Made by a program: the position numbers and the translations under genes. Below are positions 16,118 to 25,331 of a stretch of 64,000 bases of DNA, piece by piece (position 1 is the stretch's first letter; each line of letters opens with the position of its first letter). The notes below the pieces were generated by a model. That model had not been told where the DNA came from and ran no database searches. It saw only the letters and a program-made list of their open reading frames with translations. This DNA is from Edaphobacter bradus (GTDB taxonomy: Bacteria > Acidobacteriota > Terriglobia > Terriglobales > Acidobacteriaceae): assembly GCF_025685645.1 (NCBI RefSeq), contig NZ_JAGSYF010000004.1, positions 372,001 through 436,000 on the forward strand, in the 5' to 3' direction.

Positions 16118-19067
16118 TCTTGCGGGAGCCTTTCTCGGGAGAGATGGGGACGTCGAGGCTGACAGTGGCTCCGTGGCCGGGAGAACTGGCGATGTTGCAC
16201 TGAGCGTTGATCTGCGCGGCCCGTTCGCGCATGCCCTGCAGGCCGAAGTGGCCGTTGTTGTGGACGGTGGCGGGCGAGAAGCCGCGGCCGTTGTCAGCGA
16301 TGGAGAGATGGAGCCGAGTGGTGTCGTAGCGCAGGTCGATGGCTGCCTGGGTTGCGTTGGCGTGGCGTTGGATGTTGATTAGGGCCTCCTGTGCGATGCG
16401 GAGGACTTCGTCTTCGACAGCGGGCGGGAGTGGGCGATAGGTGCCTCCGATGTTCAGCTGGATGGCGAGTGGCTCGGCGCGGGACTGCTCGACGAGGTGC
16501 GTGAGGCGCGTGGGCAAAGTGTTCTGCGCGGTGACGGCGCGCAGGTTCCAGATGCTGCGGCGAGCCTCGGCGAGCCCTTCGCGGACGTAGGCGCGAGTCC
16601 GGTCGAGTTGCTGGCTGGCAGCGGAGGGATGGGACTGCGCGAGAAGCTGCGAGATGAGTTCAAGCTGCACAGAGACTCCGGCGAAGCTCTGTGCGAGTGT
16701 GTCGTGGATCTCGCGGGCCATTCGGTTGCGCTCAGCGAGCACGGCTGCGAACTGCGAGCGGAGACGGCGGAGGTGCAGACGGTAGAGGAGGATGCCGAGG
16801 GCGATGAGCGCGGTGACGGCGAGAAGGATGAACCAGAGTGTGCGGTAGAAGGGCGGGCGGACCGAGAGGGACAGGGCGGCGCCGGTCTCGTTCCACACGC
16901 CGGCGTTGTTGGCGGCCTGCACGCGGAAGGTGTAGTGGCCCGCGGGGAGGCTGGTGTAGTACGCGGTGCGGCGCGTTCCGGCCTCAGTCCACTGTTTGTC
17001 GAAGCCTTCGAGGATGTAGCGGTAGCGGATGCGTGACGGCGCGGTATAGCTGAGGCCCGCGTATTGGAAGACGAAGCGGCTGTGGCCATATGGAATGGGT
17101 TGCGCGACTGGCAACTCCGCGTCGTCGACAGTGAAGCGCTCGATGACGACTGGTGGAGGGATGCGATTCTCCTGAAGGTGCAAGGGATCGGCGATGGCGA
17201 CGCCTTTGCGTGTGGCGAACCAGAGGCGGCCGTCGGCGGTTCGCCATGCCGCGGGATGGCCGATGGAAGTGGTCTCTTCGGTAGGCATGCCATCGGAGCG
17301 GCCGTAGATGTTGGCGTGGAGATCGCAGGAACCGGATACGGCGCAGGCAATGAGCTGCGACTGCGGCACTCGGGCAATGCCGCGGCTTGAACTGAGCCAG
17401 AGGTTGGAGCCGTCGCCGAGGATGGAGTCGATGGTCTGCGGGAGGTCGGCGCGCTGCAGCGAGGTGATGTGTCCTTTGATACGAACGGAGAGGCCGTTGC
17501 CCTTTGTGCCGATCCAGAGCGCCCCTTGCGGGTCTTCGTAGAGCGAGGTGATGACGTTGCCGGAGAGTCCGTCGCGAGTGGTGTAGGTAGTGATGGCACC
17601 ATTGTGCAGCAGCGAGAGGCCATCGAGTGTGCTGATCCAGAGATCGCGCGAGCTGTGAGGCTGAACGAGCGCGCCGACGAGGTCGCTGCCGAGGCCGTTC
17701 GCGTGGGTGTAGGTGGTGAAGATGTTGTCGTGCCAGTGAGCGAGGCCGCGGCGGGTTCCGATCCAGAGTGTGCCGTCGGAGTCGAGGAGTAGCGAGCGGA
17801 TGAGGTCGTCGGGGAGGCCGTCGGCTGAGGTGAAGGCTTCGACGTGGCCGCCCTGGATGCGGTTGAGGCCGTCTGGCGTGCCTACCCAGAGGCTGTTCTG
17901 TGTGCCGGGCGCGAGGGCGAGGACGATCTCGCTGAGGAGGCCGTTCTTCGTAGAGAGGTGCTGGACTGCGTTGTTCTGCCAGCGGTCGAGGCCGTCGCCG
18001 TTAGTGCCGGCCCAGAGTGCTCCGTCGCCGCATTGGGTGATGGAAGTGATGACCTGGTCGGAGAGTGCTGGGATGGTGACGAACGATTGCTGACGGAGGA
18101 TGAAGAGGCCTGCCGTTTCAGTGCCTGCCCAAAGATTGCCTTCGCGATCTTCAAAGAGGGAGAGGATGCTGTTAGCACTGAGGGAAGGTTCGAGGATTGG
18201 CTGGCCCGCAGTGTTGCTGAGCATGAAGAGGCCGCGGTTGGTGCCGATCCAGAACAGGCCGCGCGAGTCGGCGAAGAAGGATTCGATGCGCGTGCCGGGG
18301 AGATCGCGGCCCGCAGTGAGAGTGCGCGCGTGGCCATCGCTGAGAAGGGTGATAGTTGTGGAGGTGCGCAGCCATGCTCCGTGATTCGGCAACGTTCCGG
18401 CGCCTTGAAGAGGCTCGGCCGGCAAGGGAAGTGGAAGCGCGTGGGGGAGTGCGCGGTTCGGTTGAAGCTCGAAGGGACCGGAGGAGGTGACGAGCCAGGG
18501 ATTGCCGCTCTCACTGGTAACGAGCGCCGAGGCGGACCCCGGTGCGGAGATCGTGGTGAAGTTCTTACCGTTGAAGTGTGCGAGGCCGTTGCTAGTGAGG
18601 AGGTAAAGGGAGCCGTCGTCTGCGGTGGCAAGAGAGAGGAAGTCGTTGGAGGGCAGGCCTTCGGAGGTTGTGTAGCGGCGGAATGATCCGGCGGAGTATT
18701 GCAGGAGTCCGTCGGAGGTGCCGATCCAGAGCGGGCTACCGGGTTGGCGGGCCTGTGCGAAGCAGCAGACGTCGTCGCTTGCGAAGGCTGGCGTGTCGTC
18801 GTGGTGGAAGATCTTGAAGTCAATGCCGTTGAAGCGCGCGGCTCCGCCTTCGGTGGCGATCCAGATGTAGCCGTCCTGGGTCTGGAAGATTTGGTGGACG
18901 CTGTTCTGGGGCAGGCCGTTCTCGGTGGTCCACGACTGGTGGCCTAATGGGCCTGTGCCTTGTCCGTGTGTCTCCATGCAGGGCGCGATCGAGCAGAGAA
19001 GTGTCAGCAGAGCAGAACGCAGTGCGCGATGGAGGCGGGTGGGGTTCATGCGAGTGTTTCTCTGCAT
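16110..19067 (-). CDS. Two-component propeller sensor histidine kinase (Reg_prop/Y_Y_Y/HisKA_3)
   Basis: A 985-residue hybrid-free sensor. A signal sequence leads to a large periplasmic beta-propeller with about a dozen two-component-propeller repeats (for example GLPQNSVHQIFQTQDGYIWIAT, SLYEDPQGALWIGTKGNG). A Y_Y_Y Ig-like domain (FQYAGLSYTAPSRIRYRYILEGFD) precedes one membrane helix (TLWFILLAVTALIALGILLY). The cytoplasmic part has HisKA_3 with His788 (REIHDTLAQS) and HATPase_c (DNGRGFSP, GLQGMRERA). Such sensors, known from Bacteroidetes, often detect extracellular compounds such as glycans. A start at 19049 (MNPTRLHR) has a better purine run and is an alternative. Confidence 0.93.
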   Translation of the reverse strand: MQRNTRMNPTRLHRALRSALLTLLCSIAPCMETHGQGTGPLGHQSWTTENGLPQNSVHQIFQTQDGYIWIATEGGAARFNGIDFKIFHHDDTPAFASDDVCCFAQARQPGSPLWIGTSDGLLQYSAGSFRRYTTSEGLPSNDFLSLATADDGSLYLLTSNGLAHFNGKNFTTISAPGSASALVTSESGNPWLVTSSGPFELQPNRALPHALPLPLPAEPLQGAGTLPNHGAWLRTSTTITLLSDGHARTLTAGRDLPGTRIESFFADSRGLFWIGTNRGLFMLSNTAGQPILEPSLSANSILSLFEDREGNLWAGTETAGLFILRQQSFVTIPALSDQVITSITQCGDGALWAGTNGDGLDRWQNNAVQHLSTKNGLLSEIVLALAPGTQNSLWVGTPDGLNRIQGGHVEAFTSADGLPDDLIRSLLLDSDGTLWIGTRRGLAHWHDNIFTTYTHANGLGSDLVGALVQPHSSRDLWISTLDGLSLLHNGAITTYTTRDGLSGNVITSLYEDPQGALWIGTKGNGLSVRIKGHITSLQRADLPQTIDSILGDGSNLWLSSSRGIARVPQSQLIACAVSGSCDLHANIYGRSDGMPTEETTSIGHPAAWRTADGRLWFATRKGVAIADPLHLQENRIPPPVVIERFTVDDAELPVAQPIPYGHSRFVFQYAGLSYTAPSRIRYRYILEGFDKQWTEAGTRRTAYYTSLPAGHYTFRVQAANNAGVWNETGAALSLSVRPPFYRTLWFILLAVTALIALGILLYRLHLRRLRSQFAAVLAERNRMAREIHDTLAQSFAGVSVQLELISQLLAQSHPSAASQQLDRTRAYVREGLAEARRSIWNLRAVTAQNTLPTRLTHLVEQSRAEPLAIQLNIGGTYRPLPPAVEDEVLRIAQEALINIQRHANATQAAIDLRYDTTRLHLSIADNGRGFSPATVHNNGHFGLQGMRERAAQINAQCNIASSPGHGATVSLDVPISPEKGSRKNA

Positions 19068-19112
19068 GGTAGTGCGTGCGGCAGCTATTTGCTGCGTCGA
19101 ATTGTTTCGCGG

Positions 19113-19445
19113 CTATTTTTTTGTCTTGTCGCGGCAGGAGTGCAGATAGGTAACCAGGTCGTCGAGCTCGGAGTCCTGGAGAACGTCGCCGAAGGGTGGC
19201 ATCTGCTTGCCGCCTTCGATGATCTGAGTGCGGATCTGGGCATCGCTGCGGCGGCGGCCTACACCGGAGAGGTCAGGGCCCTTGGTTCCGCCATTATGCC
19301 GGATGGCGTGGCAGCGAGTGCAGCCGTTCTCAGAGAAGGCGAGGGCACCGCGGGTGCGGGGATCGTTGGCCTGGGCGGGCTGAGCTGCGAGGCATGTCAG
19401 GCAGGCCGCGAGCGCGAAGAAAAGTGCGGGAGTGCGGAGTTTCAT
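19113..19445 (-). CDS. Small periplasmic c-type cytochrome
   Basis: 110 residues with a signal peptide (MKLRTPALFFALAACLTCLAA) and one heme-binding CTRCH motif. The axial methionine is probably that in GGKQMPPFGD, and the DLVTYLHSC segment matches the last helix of class I cytochromes c. Its ATG overlaps the stop of the five-heme cytochrome gene by 4 nt, so both are translated together. It is probably the electron partner of that protein. Confidence 0.93.
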   Translation of the reverse strand: MKLRTPALFFALAACLTCLAAQPAQANDPRTRGALAFSENGCTRCHAIRHNGGTKGPDLSGVGRRRSDAQIRTQIIEGGKQMPPFGDVLQDSELDDLVTYLHSCRDKTKK

Positions 19446-21679
19446 TGGGCCGGTGCGTTGCTCCCGTGAGATGGTGCGGCTTCGAGATCGCTGTGGGTGT
19501 GCCATACAACGCTCTCGGAGGCGACCTCGGGGTGCTTGCGCAGGAAGTCGAGAGCGTAGGTGCTGGCGGTAGGGTCGTCTTTCTGATCGGCGAACATGGC
19601 GGCCTCGTGTGAGGCTTTGTCGGCCATGCCGAGGCGGCGGTAGACGATGGAGAGGATGTAGTGGGCGGCGAGGTCGTCAGGGTCGATGGTCTGGAGGGTC
19701 TCGTACTCGGCGCGGGCTTCGTTGTATTTGCGCTGCTGGTAGAAGGAGAAGCCGAGCTCGCGGTGAGCGTCGCGGGAGCGCGGGAACTGTGCGATGACCT
19801 CGCGGAGGTCGGCGATGGCGGCATCGAGGTTGCCCTGATTGCGCTCGACCAGCGCGAGGTAATAAAGAGCGCGCGCGTTGTGCGGGCTGAGCTTAAGCGC
19901 TCTCGTGAGGCTGGTACGGGAGTCGTCATAACGCTGCCAGGAGAAGTTGGCGATGGCGATATTGGTGAAAGCGTCGGGGTAGTCGGGGCGGAGCCTGGCG
20001 ACCTGCTCGAACGCATGGACGCTCTCGGAGTATTGCTGGGCGTCGAGCATGGCGATGCCGTAGTTGTTCCAGCGCATCCACAGGGGGTTGTCCTGCGGGT
20101 CTGGCGGAGTGGCGGGATTCTCGCCGAGCGAAAATGTGCGGGTGCGGGAGGACATATCGACGACGGGCATTGGGTAGTGATCTTTGCCCATGGCGAAGTC
20201 CATGAAGTGCTGATCGAAGCGACGGTAGTTGACCTTTGCGGTGACGGTAATGGGGCCTCTTGCGTCAGTGGGAACTTTGAACTGGTAGCGGACGATCTGC
20301 GAACGGCCGGAAGAGATGGTGTTGTTGTAGGCGACGACGCGGTTGTTCCAGACCTGATGGAGATCGTTGATCTCACCCTTGATGTTGACGAGACGGTTGG
20401 TGAAGGAGTGGGCGCGCGGGTCGAGGTCGCCGTTGGGCTCGATGGTTCCGGAGTGGGTGAGGACGCGGCCGGTGGAGTCTGTGACTTCGAACTCGACCCA
20501 GCTCTCGTACATATCGCGCTGCTCGGGGACGTGGCTGTGGGCGATGCCTTTGTTCTGGATAACGATGGAGGCGGTGAGGATGTCTCCGGGTGCGATGGAA
20601 ACGGGTTCGGTGCCGAGGGGGGCGATCATCCTGCTGCCGTTCTTCTCAAGTCCAAAGATGTCCACGTTGAAGACGTTGTTCTTGAGGAAGGCGACGGTCT
20701 TTTCCATCTGCACGTCGTAGTTGTAGAACTTCGCCATGATGGTGTTGGCTCCGAGCCAGCGGTGGGAGGCTAGCTTGCCGTCTTTTGCTCCGTAGTCGGG
20801 GATGGCACCAAGGGGCTCGCGGGCCATGTGGCAGGTCTGGCAGGTGGAGACGGAGTCCTTGGTGTAGAAGGGAAGCGGCGACTGCTTGGCGAAGCTGGAG
20901 AGCTGCCACTCATCGTAGAGGAAGATGGCGCGCTGCCATTTGTAGTCGTTGAGCTGGCGCGGGAGCGCGGCCTTGTGGCAGGCGGAGCAATATTCGCTGG
21001 TGCGGTAGAAGTCTTTCATGACCGCTTTGGAGTGGCGGTCGAGGTGGGTGAGGATCTCCTTGTCGGAGACCTCGCCGTAGATGGGCTGGTCGTGTTCGTC
21101 GACGAGGACGGCCGGTTGGGCGAGGACGTAGCTTCCGGTGCCGCGGGTGTCGACCTTCTGGATCGCGTGGCAGACCGAGCAGGTGACGCCGTCTTCGTCG
21201 AACTTGCGATTGATGGTTGAGCCCTTGGTCATGGCGCCAGAGACGAGAGCGGTGGGGTTGTGGCATCCCTCGCAGTGGCGAGCGTACTCAATGCCTTTTT
21301 CTGCCATGAGCAGGTTAACGTTGCGGGTGTACCAGGGAGTGCGGAAGGAGTTGGCGTGCGCGGACTGGCGCCACTCGGCGTGGGCCTCCTGGTGGCAGTG
21401 GCCGCAGTATTTGGCGGTGGGGAAGGCTTTGGAGTTGATGAACTCGCCGGTGTCGGTGGTAGCGAGCGAGGGGAGAAAGGGCTGGTTGGCACCGAAGCGG
21501 TAGTCGTAGTGCTCAGCGATGGACTGCGAGTAGATTTGCCGTTGCGAGGGAGTGGCGGGGTCATTCTCCGCGTGGGCCGGACCCGTGCGCAGGGCCATGA
21601 TGCCGCAGGCCAAGCTTCCGCCCAGTAATGCACTAATGAGAATGCGACCGATTCGCCGCCGAAGGACCTGGAGTTTCAT
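19442..21679 (-). CDS. Multiheme (5 CXXCH) cytochrome c with C-terminal TPR repeats
   Basis: 745 residues with an N-terminal export signal (residues about 10-37). Five heme motifs follow: CGHCH 92-96, CEGCH 136-140, CSVCH 167-171, CSACH 231-235 and CQTCH 280-284, in a cytochrome c554-like arrangement. A beta-rich middle region (about 330-490) precedes four or five TPR units (from about 520; WNNYGIAMLDAQQYSESVHAFEQ, ALYYLALVERNQGNLDAAIADL, HRELGFSFYQQRKYNEARAEYE). It is an extracytoplasmic redox protein; substrate unknown. The ATG at 21679 is preferred over an in-frame TTG at 21688. Confidence 0.92.
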   Translation of the reverse strand: MKLQVLRRRIGRILISALLGGSLACGIMALRTGPAHAENDPATPSQRQIYSQSIAEHYDYRFGANQPFLPSLATTDTGEFINSKAFPTAKYCGHCHQEAHAEWRQSAHANSFRTPWYTRNVNLLMAEKGIEYARHCEGCHNPTALVSGAMTKGSTINRKFDEDGVTCSVCHAIQKVDTRGTGSYVLAQPAVLVDEHDQPIYGEVSDKEILTHLDRHSKAVMKDFYRTSEYCSACHKAALPRQLNDYKWQRAIFLYDEWQLSSFAKQSPLPFYTKDSVSTCQTCHMAREPLGAIPDYGAKDGKLASHRWLGANTIMAKFYNYDVQMEKTVAFLKNNVFNVDIFGLEKNGSRMIAPLGTEPVSIAPGDILTASIVIQNKGIAHSHVPEQRDMYESWVEFEVTDSTGRVLTHSGTIEPNGDLDPRAHSFTNRLVNIKGEINDLHQVWNNRVVAYNNTISSGRSQIVRYQFKVPTDARGPITVTAKVNYRRFDQHFMDFAMGKDHYPMPVVDMSSRTRTFSLGENPATPPDPQDNPLWMRWNNYGIAMLDAQQYSESVHAFEQVARLRPDYPDAFTNIAIANFSWQRYDDSRTSLTRALKLSPHNARALYYLALVERNQGNLDAAIADLREVIAQFPRSRDAHRELGFSFYQQRKYNEARAEYETLQTIDPDDLAAHYILSIVYRRLGMADKASHEAAMFADQKDDPTASTYALDFLRKHPEVASESVVWHTHSDLEAAPSHGSNAPAQ

Positions 21680-21757
21680 GGCAAGCAAAGATTGTAGAGA
21701 GCCGGGGGAGGAGTTGGCTATCCATCGAAAGGTTGAGATGGATAGCCGGCGAGTAAG

Positions 21758-23653
21758 CTATGGCTTCTTGTCGCCTTTACCTTCGGTGAGAGTGACGATC
21801 TGGTCGGGTTTCGTGATGGTGAAGGTCTCCTTTACGCCGCTGGGCCAGTGGACTTCAACCGAGTCGATGGTTGTTGCGTCGCCGAGACCGAAGTGGAGGC
21901 GCGGGTCGTGCGTGGAGGCGTAGCTTCCGCCGGAGATGACATCGCCGCGCTGCTTCTTTCCGCCAGCAGTGAGGTAGACGGTGGCGCCTACTGCGTCGCG
22001 CGGGCTCTTCGGGCCGCCGACGAGTTTTAGCTCGATCCAGTGATGGGTGTCGGGCGAGACGTTGCGGAGAAGGACGGGGTGTCCGTCGAGTACGTTGACG
22101 ACGACGTCGAGCTTGCCGTCGTTGAAGAGATCACCGACGGCCATGCCGCGGCCGCGGAAGACTTCGGCGAGGCCGGTGCCTTCGACTGCTGGGACCAGGT
22201 CGAATTTCTTACCTTCGAGATTGTGAAAGAGCAGTGGCCGCTCCGCCCAGCTTGTACCCCAGGGCATATGATCGACCTTCGGATAGACGTGCCCGTTGAC
22301 GAAGATGAGGTCTTTCCAGCCGTCGTTGTCGTAGTCGAAGAAGGCGTTGCCCCAGCCGAGGAAGGGGATGGTCGGTTCGCCGAGGCCCATCTGATAGCTG
22401 ATGTCTGTGAAGTTGGCGTTGCCGTCGTTGCGATAGAGCGGCTTGTAGTCGTCGGAGAAGGTGGTGTTGAAGACGTCGAGGAGGCCGTTATTCATGTAGT
22501 CGCCGAGGGCGATGCCCATGGAGGCGGTCTCGCGGCCATTCTCGTTGAGGGCGTAGCCGGAGGCGTAGCTGTCGTCCTCGAAGGTGCCGTCGCCCTTGTT
22601 GATGTAGAGATAGTTGGGGGTTGAGTCGTTGGCGACGAGGAGGTCGGGCTTGCCGTCGTTGTTGATGTCTACGAAGACAGATGAGAGGCCGTAGTAGCCG
22701 GGCTTGTCGGCGACGCCGGCCTTTTCGCTTACGTCGGTGAAGGTGCCGTCGCCGTTGTTGTGGAAGAGATGGTCGGGCTCACCCTTCAGGCCACGCGGGC
22801 CGCACATCACCTCTTCGCCGCGGAACTGGCAGAAGGCATAGGAGGCGCTCGTGCTGCCGGATGACGGCGGGTTCGCGAGGTCGTAGTGGACGTAGCCAGG
22901 GACGAAGAGGTCGAGGCGGCCGTCGCCGTCATAGTCGCCCCAAGTGGCTCCGGTGGACCAGTTGCCGAGAGTGACGCCTGCCTTCTCGGCAACGTCGGTG
23001 AAGGTGCCGTCGTGGTTGTTGTGATAGAGGCGGTTCTTGCCGAAGTTGGAGACGTAAATGTCGGGCCAGCCATCGTTGTCGTAGTCAGCGATGGCGACGC
23101 CTACGCCCCAGCGGTCGTTGGTGACGCCTGCTTTTTCGGCGACGTTGGTGAAGGTTCCGTCGTGGTTGTTATGGAAGAGCGCGGCCTTGGGCGCGGGAGC
23201 CTTGCCGGCCTCGGCTTCGTAGGTTGAGCCGTTGACGAGGTAAATGTCAAGCCAGCCGTCGTTGTCGTAGTCGATCAGGCCGACTCCGGAGCCGTTGGCT
23301 TCGATGATGTAGCGCTTCTCAGGCGTGCCCATCTTGTGGGTCCAGGTGGTGAGGCCCGCTTTTTCTGAGATGTCCTGGAAGACGATGGGGCCGGTCTTGA
23401 CGAAGCCGCCGGCGGTGATGGGGCGACGCTGCTGGTCAAAGATGGCGGCGTGGGCTCCGCCGGTATTGACCCCGCCTGCTGCCGGGGGCTGGCCGCCTTC
23501 CTGCGGGCGGCTCGATTGCGAGTCGGGAGATTGTGTCGTCTGGGCCGCTGCCCAATTTGGCGGCAGCATGAGGGGAAGTAGGGCCAGAGGCGCGAGAGCG
23601 CGGGACAATCGGGACAATGACGGTCGAAGACGAATGGAGCAGCAAATAGGCAT
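21758..23653 (-). CDS. CRTAC1-family FG-GAP/VCBS-repeat protein with ASPIC/UnbV domain
   Basis: 631 residues after choosing ATG at 23653, which has AAAGGA upstream and opens a signal peptide (LAPLALLPLMLPPNWAAAQ). The mature chain carries about seven FG-GAP/VCBS blades with Ca-binding DxDxDG loops (LIDYDNDGWLDIYLVN, WGDYDGDGRLDLFVPG, FVDINNDGKPDLLVAND). The C-terminal ASPIC/UnbV domain contains HHWIELKLVGG, SRDAVGA-like PRDAVGATVYL and HFGLG. It is an exported or outer-surface propeller, often paired with multiheme/TPR proteins in Acidobacteria. Same orientation as the cytochrome genes, 78 bp upstream of them, so likely one operon. Confidence 0.93.
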   Translation of the reverse strand: MPICCSIRLRPSLSRLSRALAPLALLPLMLPPNWAAAQTTQSPDSQSSRPQEGGQPPAAGGVNTGGAHAAIFDQQRRPITAGGFVKTGPIVFQDISEKAGLTTWTHKMGTPEKRYIIEANGSGVGLIDYDNDGWLDIYLVNGSTYEAEAGKAPAPKAALFHNNHDGTFTNVAEKAGVTNDRWGVGVAIADYDNDGWPDIYVSNFGKNRLYHNNHDGTFTDVAEKAGVTLGNWSTGATWGDYDGDGRLDLFVPGYVHYDLANPPSSGSTSASYAFCQFRGEEVMCGPRGLKGEPDHLFHNNGDGTFTDVSEKAGVADKPGYYGLSSVFVDINNDGKPDLLVANDSTPNYLYINKGDGTFEDDSYASGYALNENGRETASMGIALGDYMNNGLLDVFNTTFSDDYKPLYRNDGNANFTDISYQMGLGEPTIPFLGWGNAFFDYDNDGWKDLIFVNGHVYPKVDHMPWGTSWAERPLLFHNLEGKKFDLVPAVEGTGLAEVFRGRGMAVGDLFNDGKLDVVVNVLDGHPVLLRNVSPDTHHWIELKLVGGPKSPRDAVGATVYLTAGGKKQRGDVISGGSYASTHDPRLHFGLGDATTIDSVEVHWPSGVKETFTITKPDQIVTLTEGKGDKKP

Positions 23654-23840
23654 CCGGGGTCCTTTTGAATGGCAGGCACGTCTTGGTGAACCGGCCAGCA
23701 ACATGTTTACCACGCAACGGTTGATCTCCGCCTCCAACCTTCGATGGATCAACATCTGCGGGTCACCGGCGAGTCACGATGCGCGTGTAAGATGGTCGGC
23801 TGGTGCAAAGAGTTCAGAGAGGTTATTCGTTTTGGAGATG

Positions 23841-25331
23841 ATGTTTCGTTCCCGTAGAACCGCGCTGCAGTGGGCTGCGTCGGTCTGGCTATTTTGCTTG
23901 GTGACGGATCTTTTCTGTAGCGCGCAGCAGGCTGATCTTGTTCTGCGCGGCACCATTACGGGTAAGGACCGCGAGAGCTACGTCGAGGTTCCGTTCGAGG
24001 TGGGGGCCAGTGTCGTCCGCGTGACGGTCGATTTTTCCTACACTGGGCGCGATCAGCACACGACGATCGATCTGGGGCTATTTGACGGCGAGCGGTTTCG
24101 CGGATGGAGCGGCGGGAATAAGAGCTGGTTCACGGTTTCGGAGACAGACGCGACGCCATCGTATCTGCCGGGACCGATCCGCCCCGGGACATGGAAGCTC
24201 ATTCTTGGGGTGCCAAGCATTGGGGATGGGGTCAAGTCGGAGTATGTTGCGACGATTCATCTTCAGCGTTCAGGAGAAGCGCCCGCGGCCTCGACCTTCA
24301 GTCGCGCACCGCTGCGAGCTGGCGCGGCGTGGTATCGCGGCGATCTGCACATGCACGACGCGCACAGCGATGGGTCGTGCCTGAGCCAGTCGGGAGCGAA
24401 GGTGCCTTGCCCGCTGTACAAGACGGTGGAGGCCGCGACTGCGCGGGGGCTGGACTTCATCGCCATCAGCGACCACAACACGATCTCGCACTATGACGCG
24501 ATGCGCGAGCTGCAGCCGTACTTTGATCGTCTTCTGCTGATCCCGGGACGTGAGATCACGACATTTGAGGGGCACGCGAACGTCTACGGCACGACGGAGT
24601 TCATCGACTTCCGCCTGGAGAAGGGGCATGTATCGATCGACGACATCCAGCGGCAGACGGAGAAGCTGCACGGGATGTTCTCAATCAATCATCCTGGGCT
24701 GCCATCAGGAAGCGCCTGCATGGGCTGCGGGTGGGCGGCGAAGGATACCGACTACAGCCGCGTGGGAGCTGTGGAGGCTATCAATGGAGGAACGCTGGAT
24801 GGGCCGATGTCGGGCGTCGCCTTCTGGCAGGAGAAGCTGAATCGGGGATTTCGGCTGACAGGCGTTGGCGGAAGTGACAACCACAATGCGACGATGGACC
24901 CACAGGCGCATTCGGCCGTCGGGTATCCAGCAACGGTGGTGTATGCGGCGGAACTTTCCGAGCGGGCGATTCTTGAGGGGATTCGCACTGGGCACGTGTT
25001 TGTCGATGTGCAAGGTACGCGGGATCGTGGAATCGAGTTTACCGCGCAGGCTGACGGCAAAACAGTGATGATGGGTGATGCGATTGCGCCTGTTGCAGGC
25101 GCGAACGTGCACCTTGTCCTGACGATGAATGGACTGGAGGGCGCGCACGCCGAGGTGATTCGTGATGGCGAGGTGACGACTCTGCTGGATGCCTCGGTAG
25201 TGAAGGAGCACACTGAGACGCGCGAGTTTGACTACGAAGCGGATGGGAAGCGGCACTGGGTCCGGGTAAATGTCCGCGCGGCCGATGGGGCTCTGCTGAT
25301 CCTAGGGAATCCTATATATCTGAACCTATGA
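23841..25331 (+). CDS. Exported CehA/McbA-family PHP metallohydrolase
   Basis: About 496 residues. A signal sequence (TALQWAASVWLFCLVTDLFCSAQ) is followed by a beta-sandwich domain (about 35-150) and a PHP domain. Metal-ligand motifs are in order: GDLHMHDAHSDG, FIAISDHNT, LIPGREITTFEGHANVYG, FSINHPG and VGGSDNHNA. CehA (carbaryl hydrolase) and related enzymes are metallo-phosphoesterase or esterase types; the substrate here is unknown. Start at 23838 or 23841 (two adjacent ATGs) after GGAG. It is divergent from the CRTAC1 gene, and its stop directly abuts the stop of the next, convergent gene. Confidence 0.88.
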   Translation: MFRSRRTALQWAASVWLFCLVTDLFCSAQQADLVLRGTITGKDRESYVEVPFEVGASVVRVTVDFSYTGRDQHTTIDLGLFDGERFRGWSGGNKSWFTVSETDATPSYLPGPIRPGTWKLILGVPSIGDGVKSEYVATIHLQRSGEAPAASTFSRAPLRAGAAWYRGDLHMHDAHSDGSCLSQSGAKVPCPLYKTVEAATARGLDFIAISDHNTISHYDAMRELQPYFDRLLLIPGREITTFEGHANVYGTTEFIDFRLEKGHVSIDDIQRQTEKLHGMFSINHPGLPSGSACMGCGWAAKDTDYSRVGAVEAINGGTLDGPMSGVAFWQEKLNRGFRLTGVGGSDNHNATMDPQAHSAVGYPATVVYAAELSERAILEGIRTGHVFVDVQGTRDRGIEFTAQADGKTVMMGDAIAPVAGANVHLVLTMNGLEGAHAEVIRDGEVTTLLDASVVKEHTETREFDYEADGKRHWVRVNVRAADGALLILGNPIYLNL

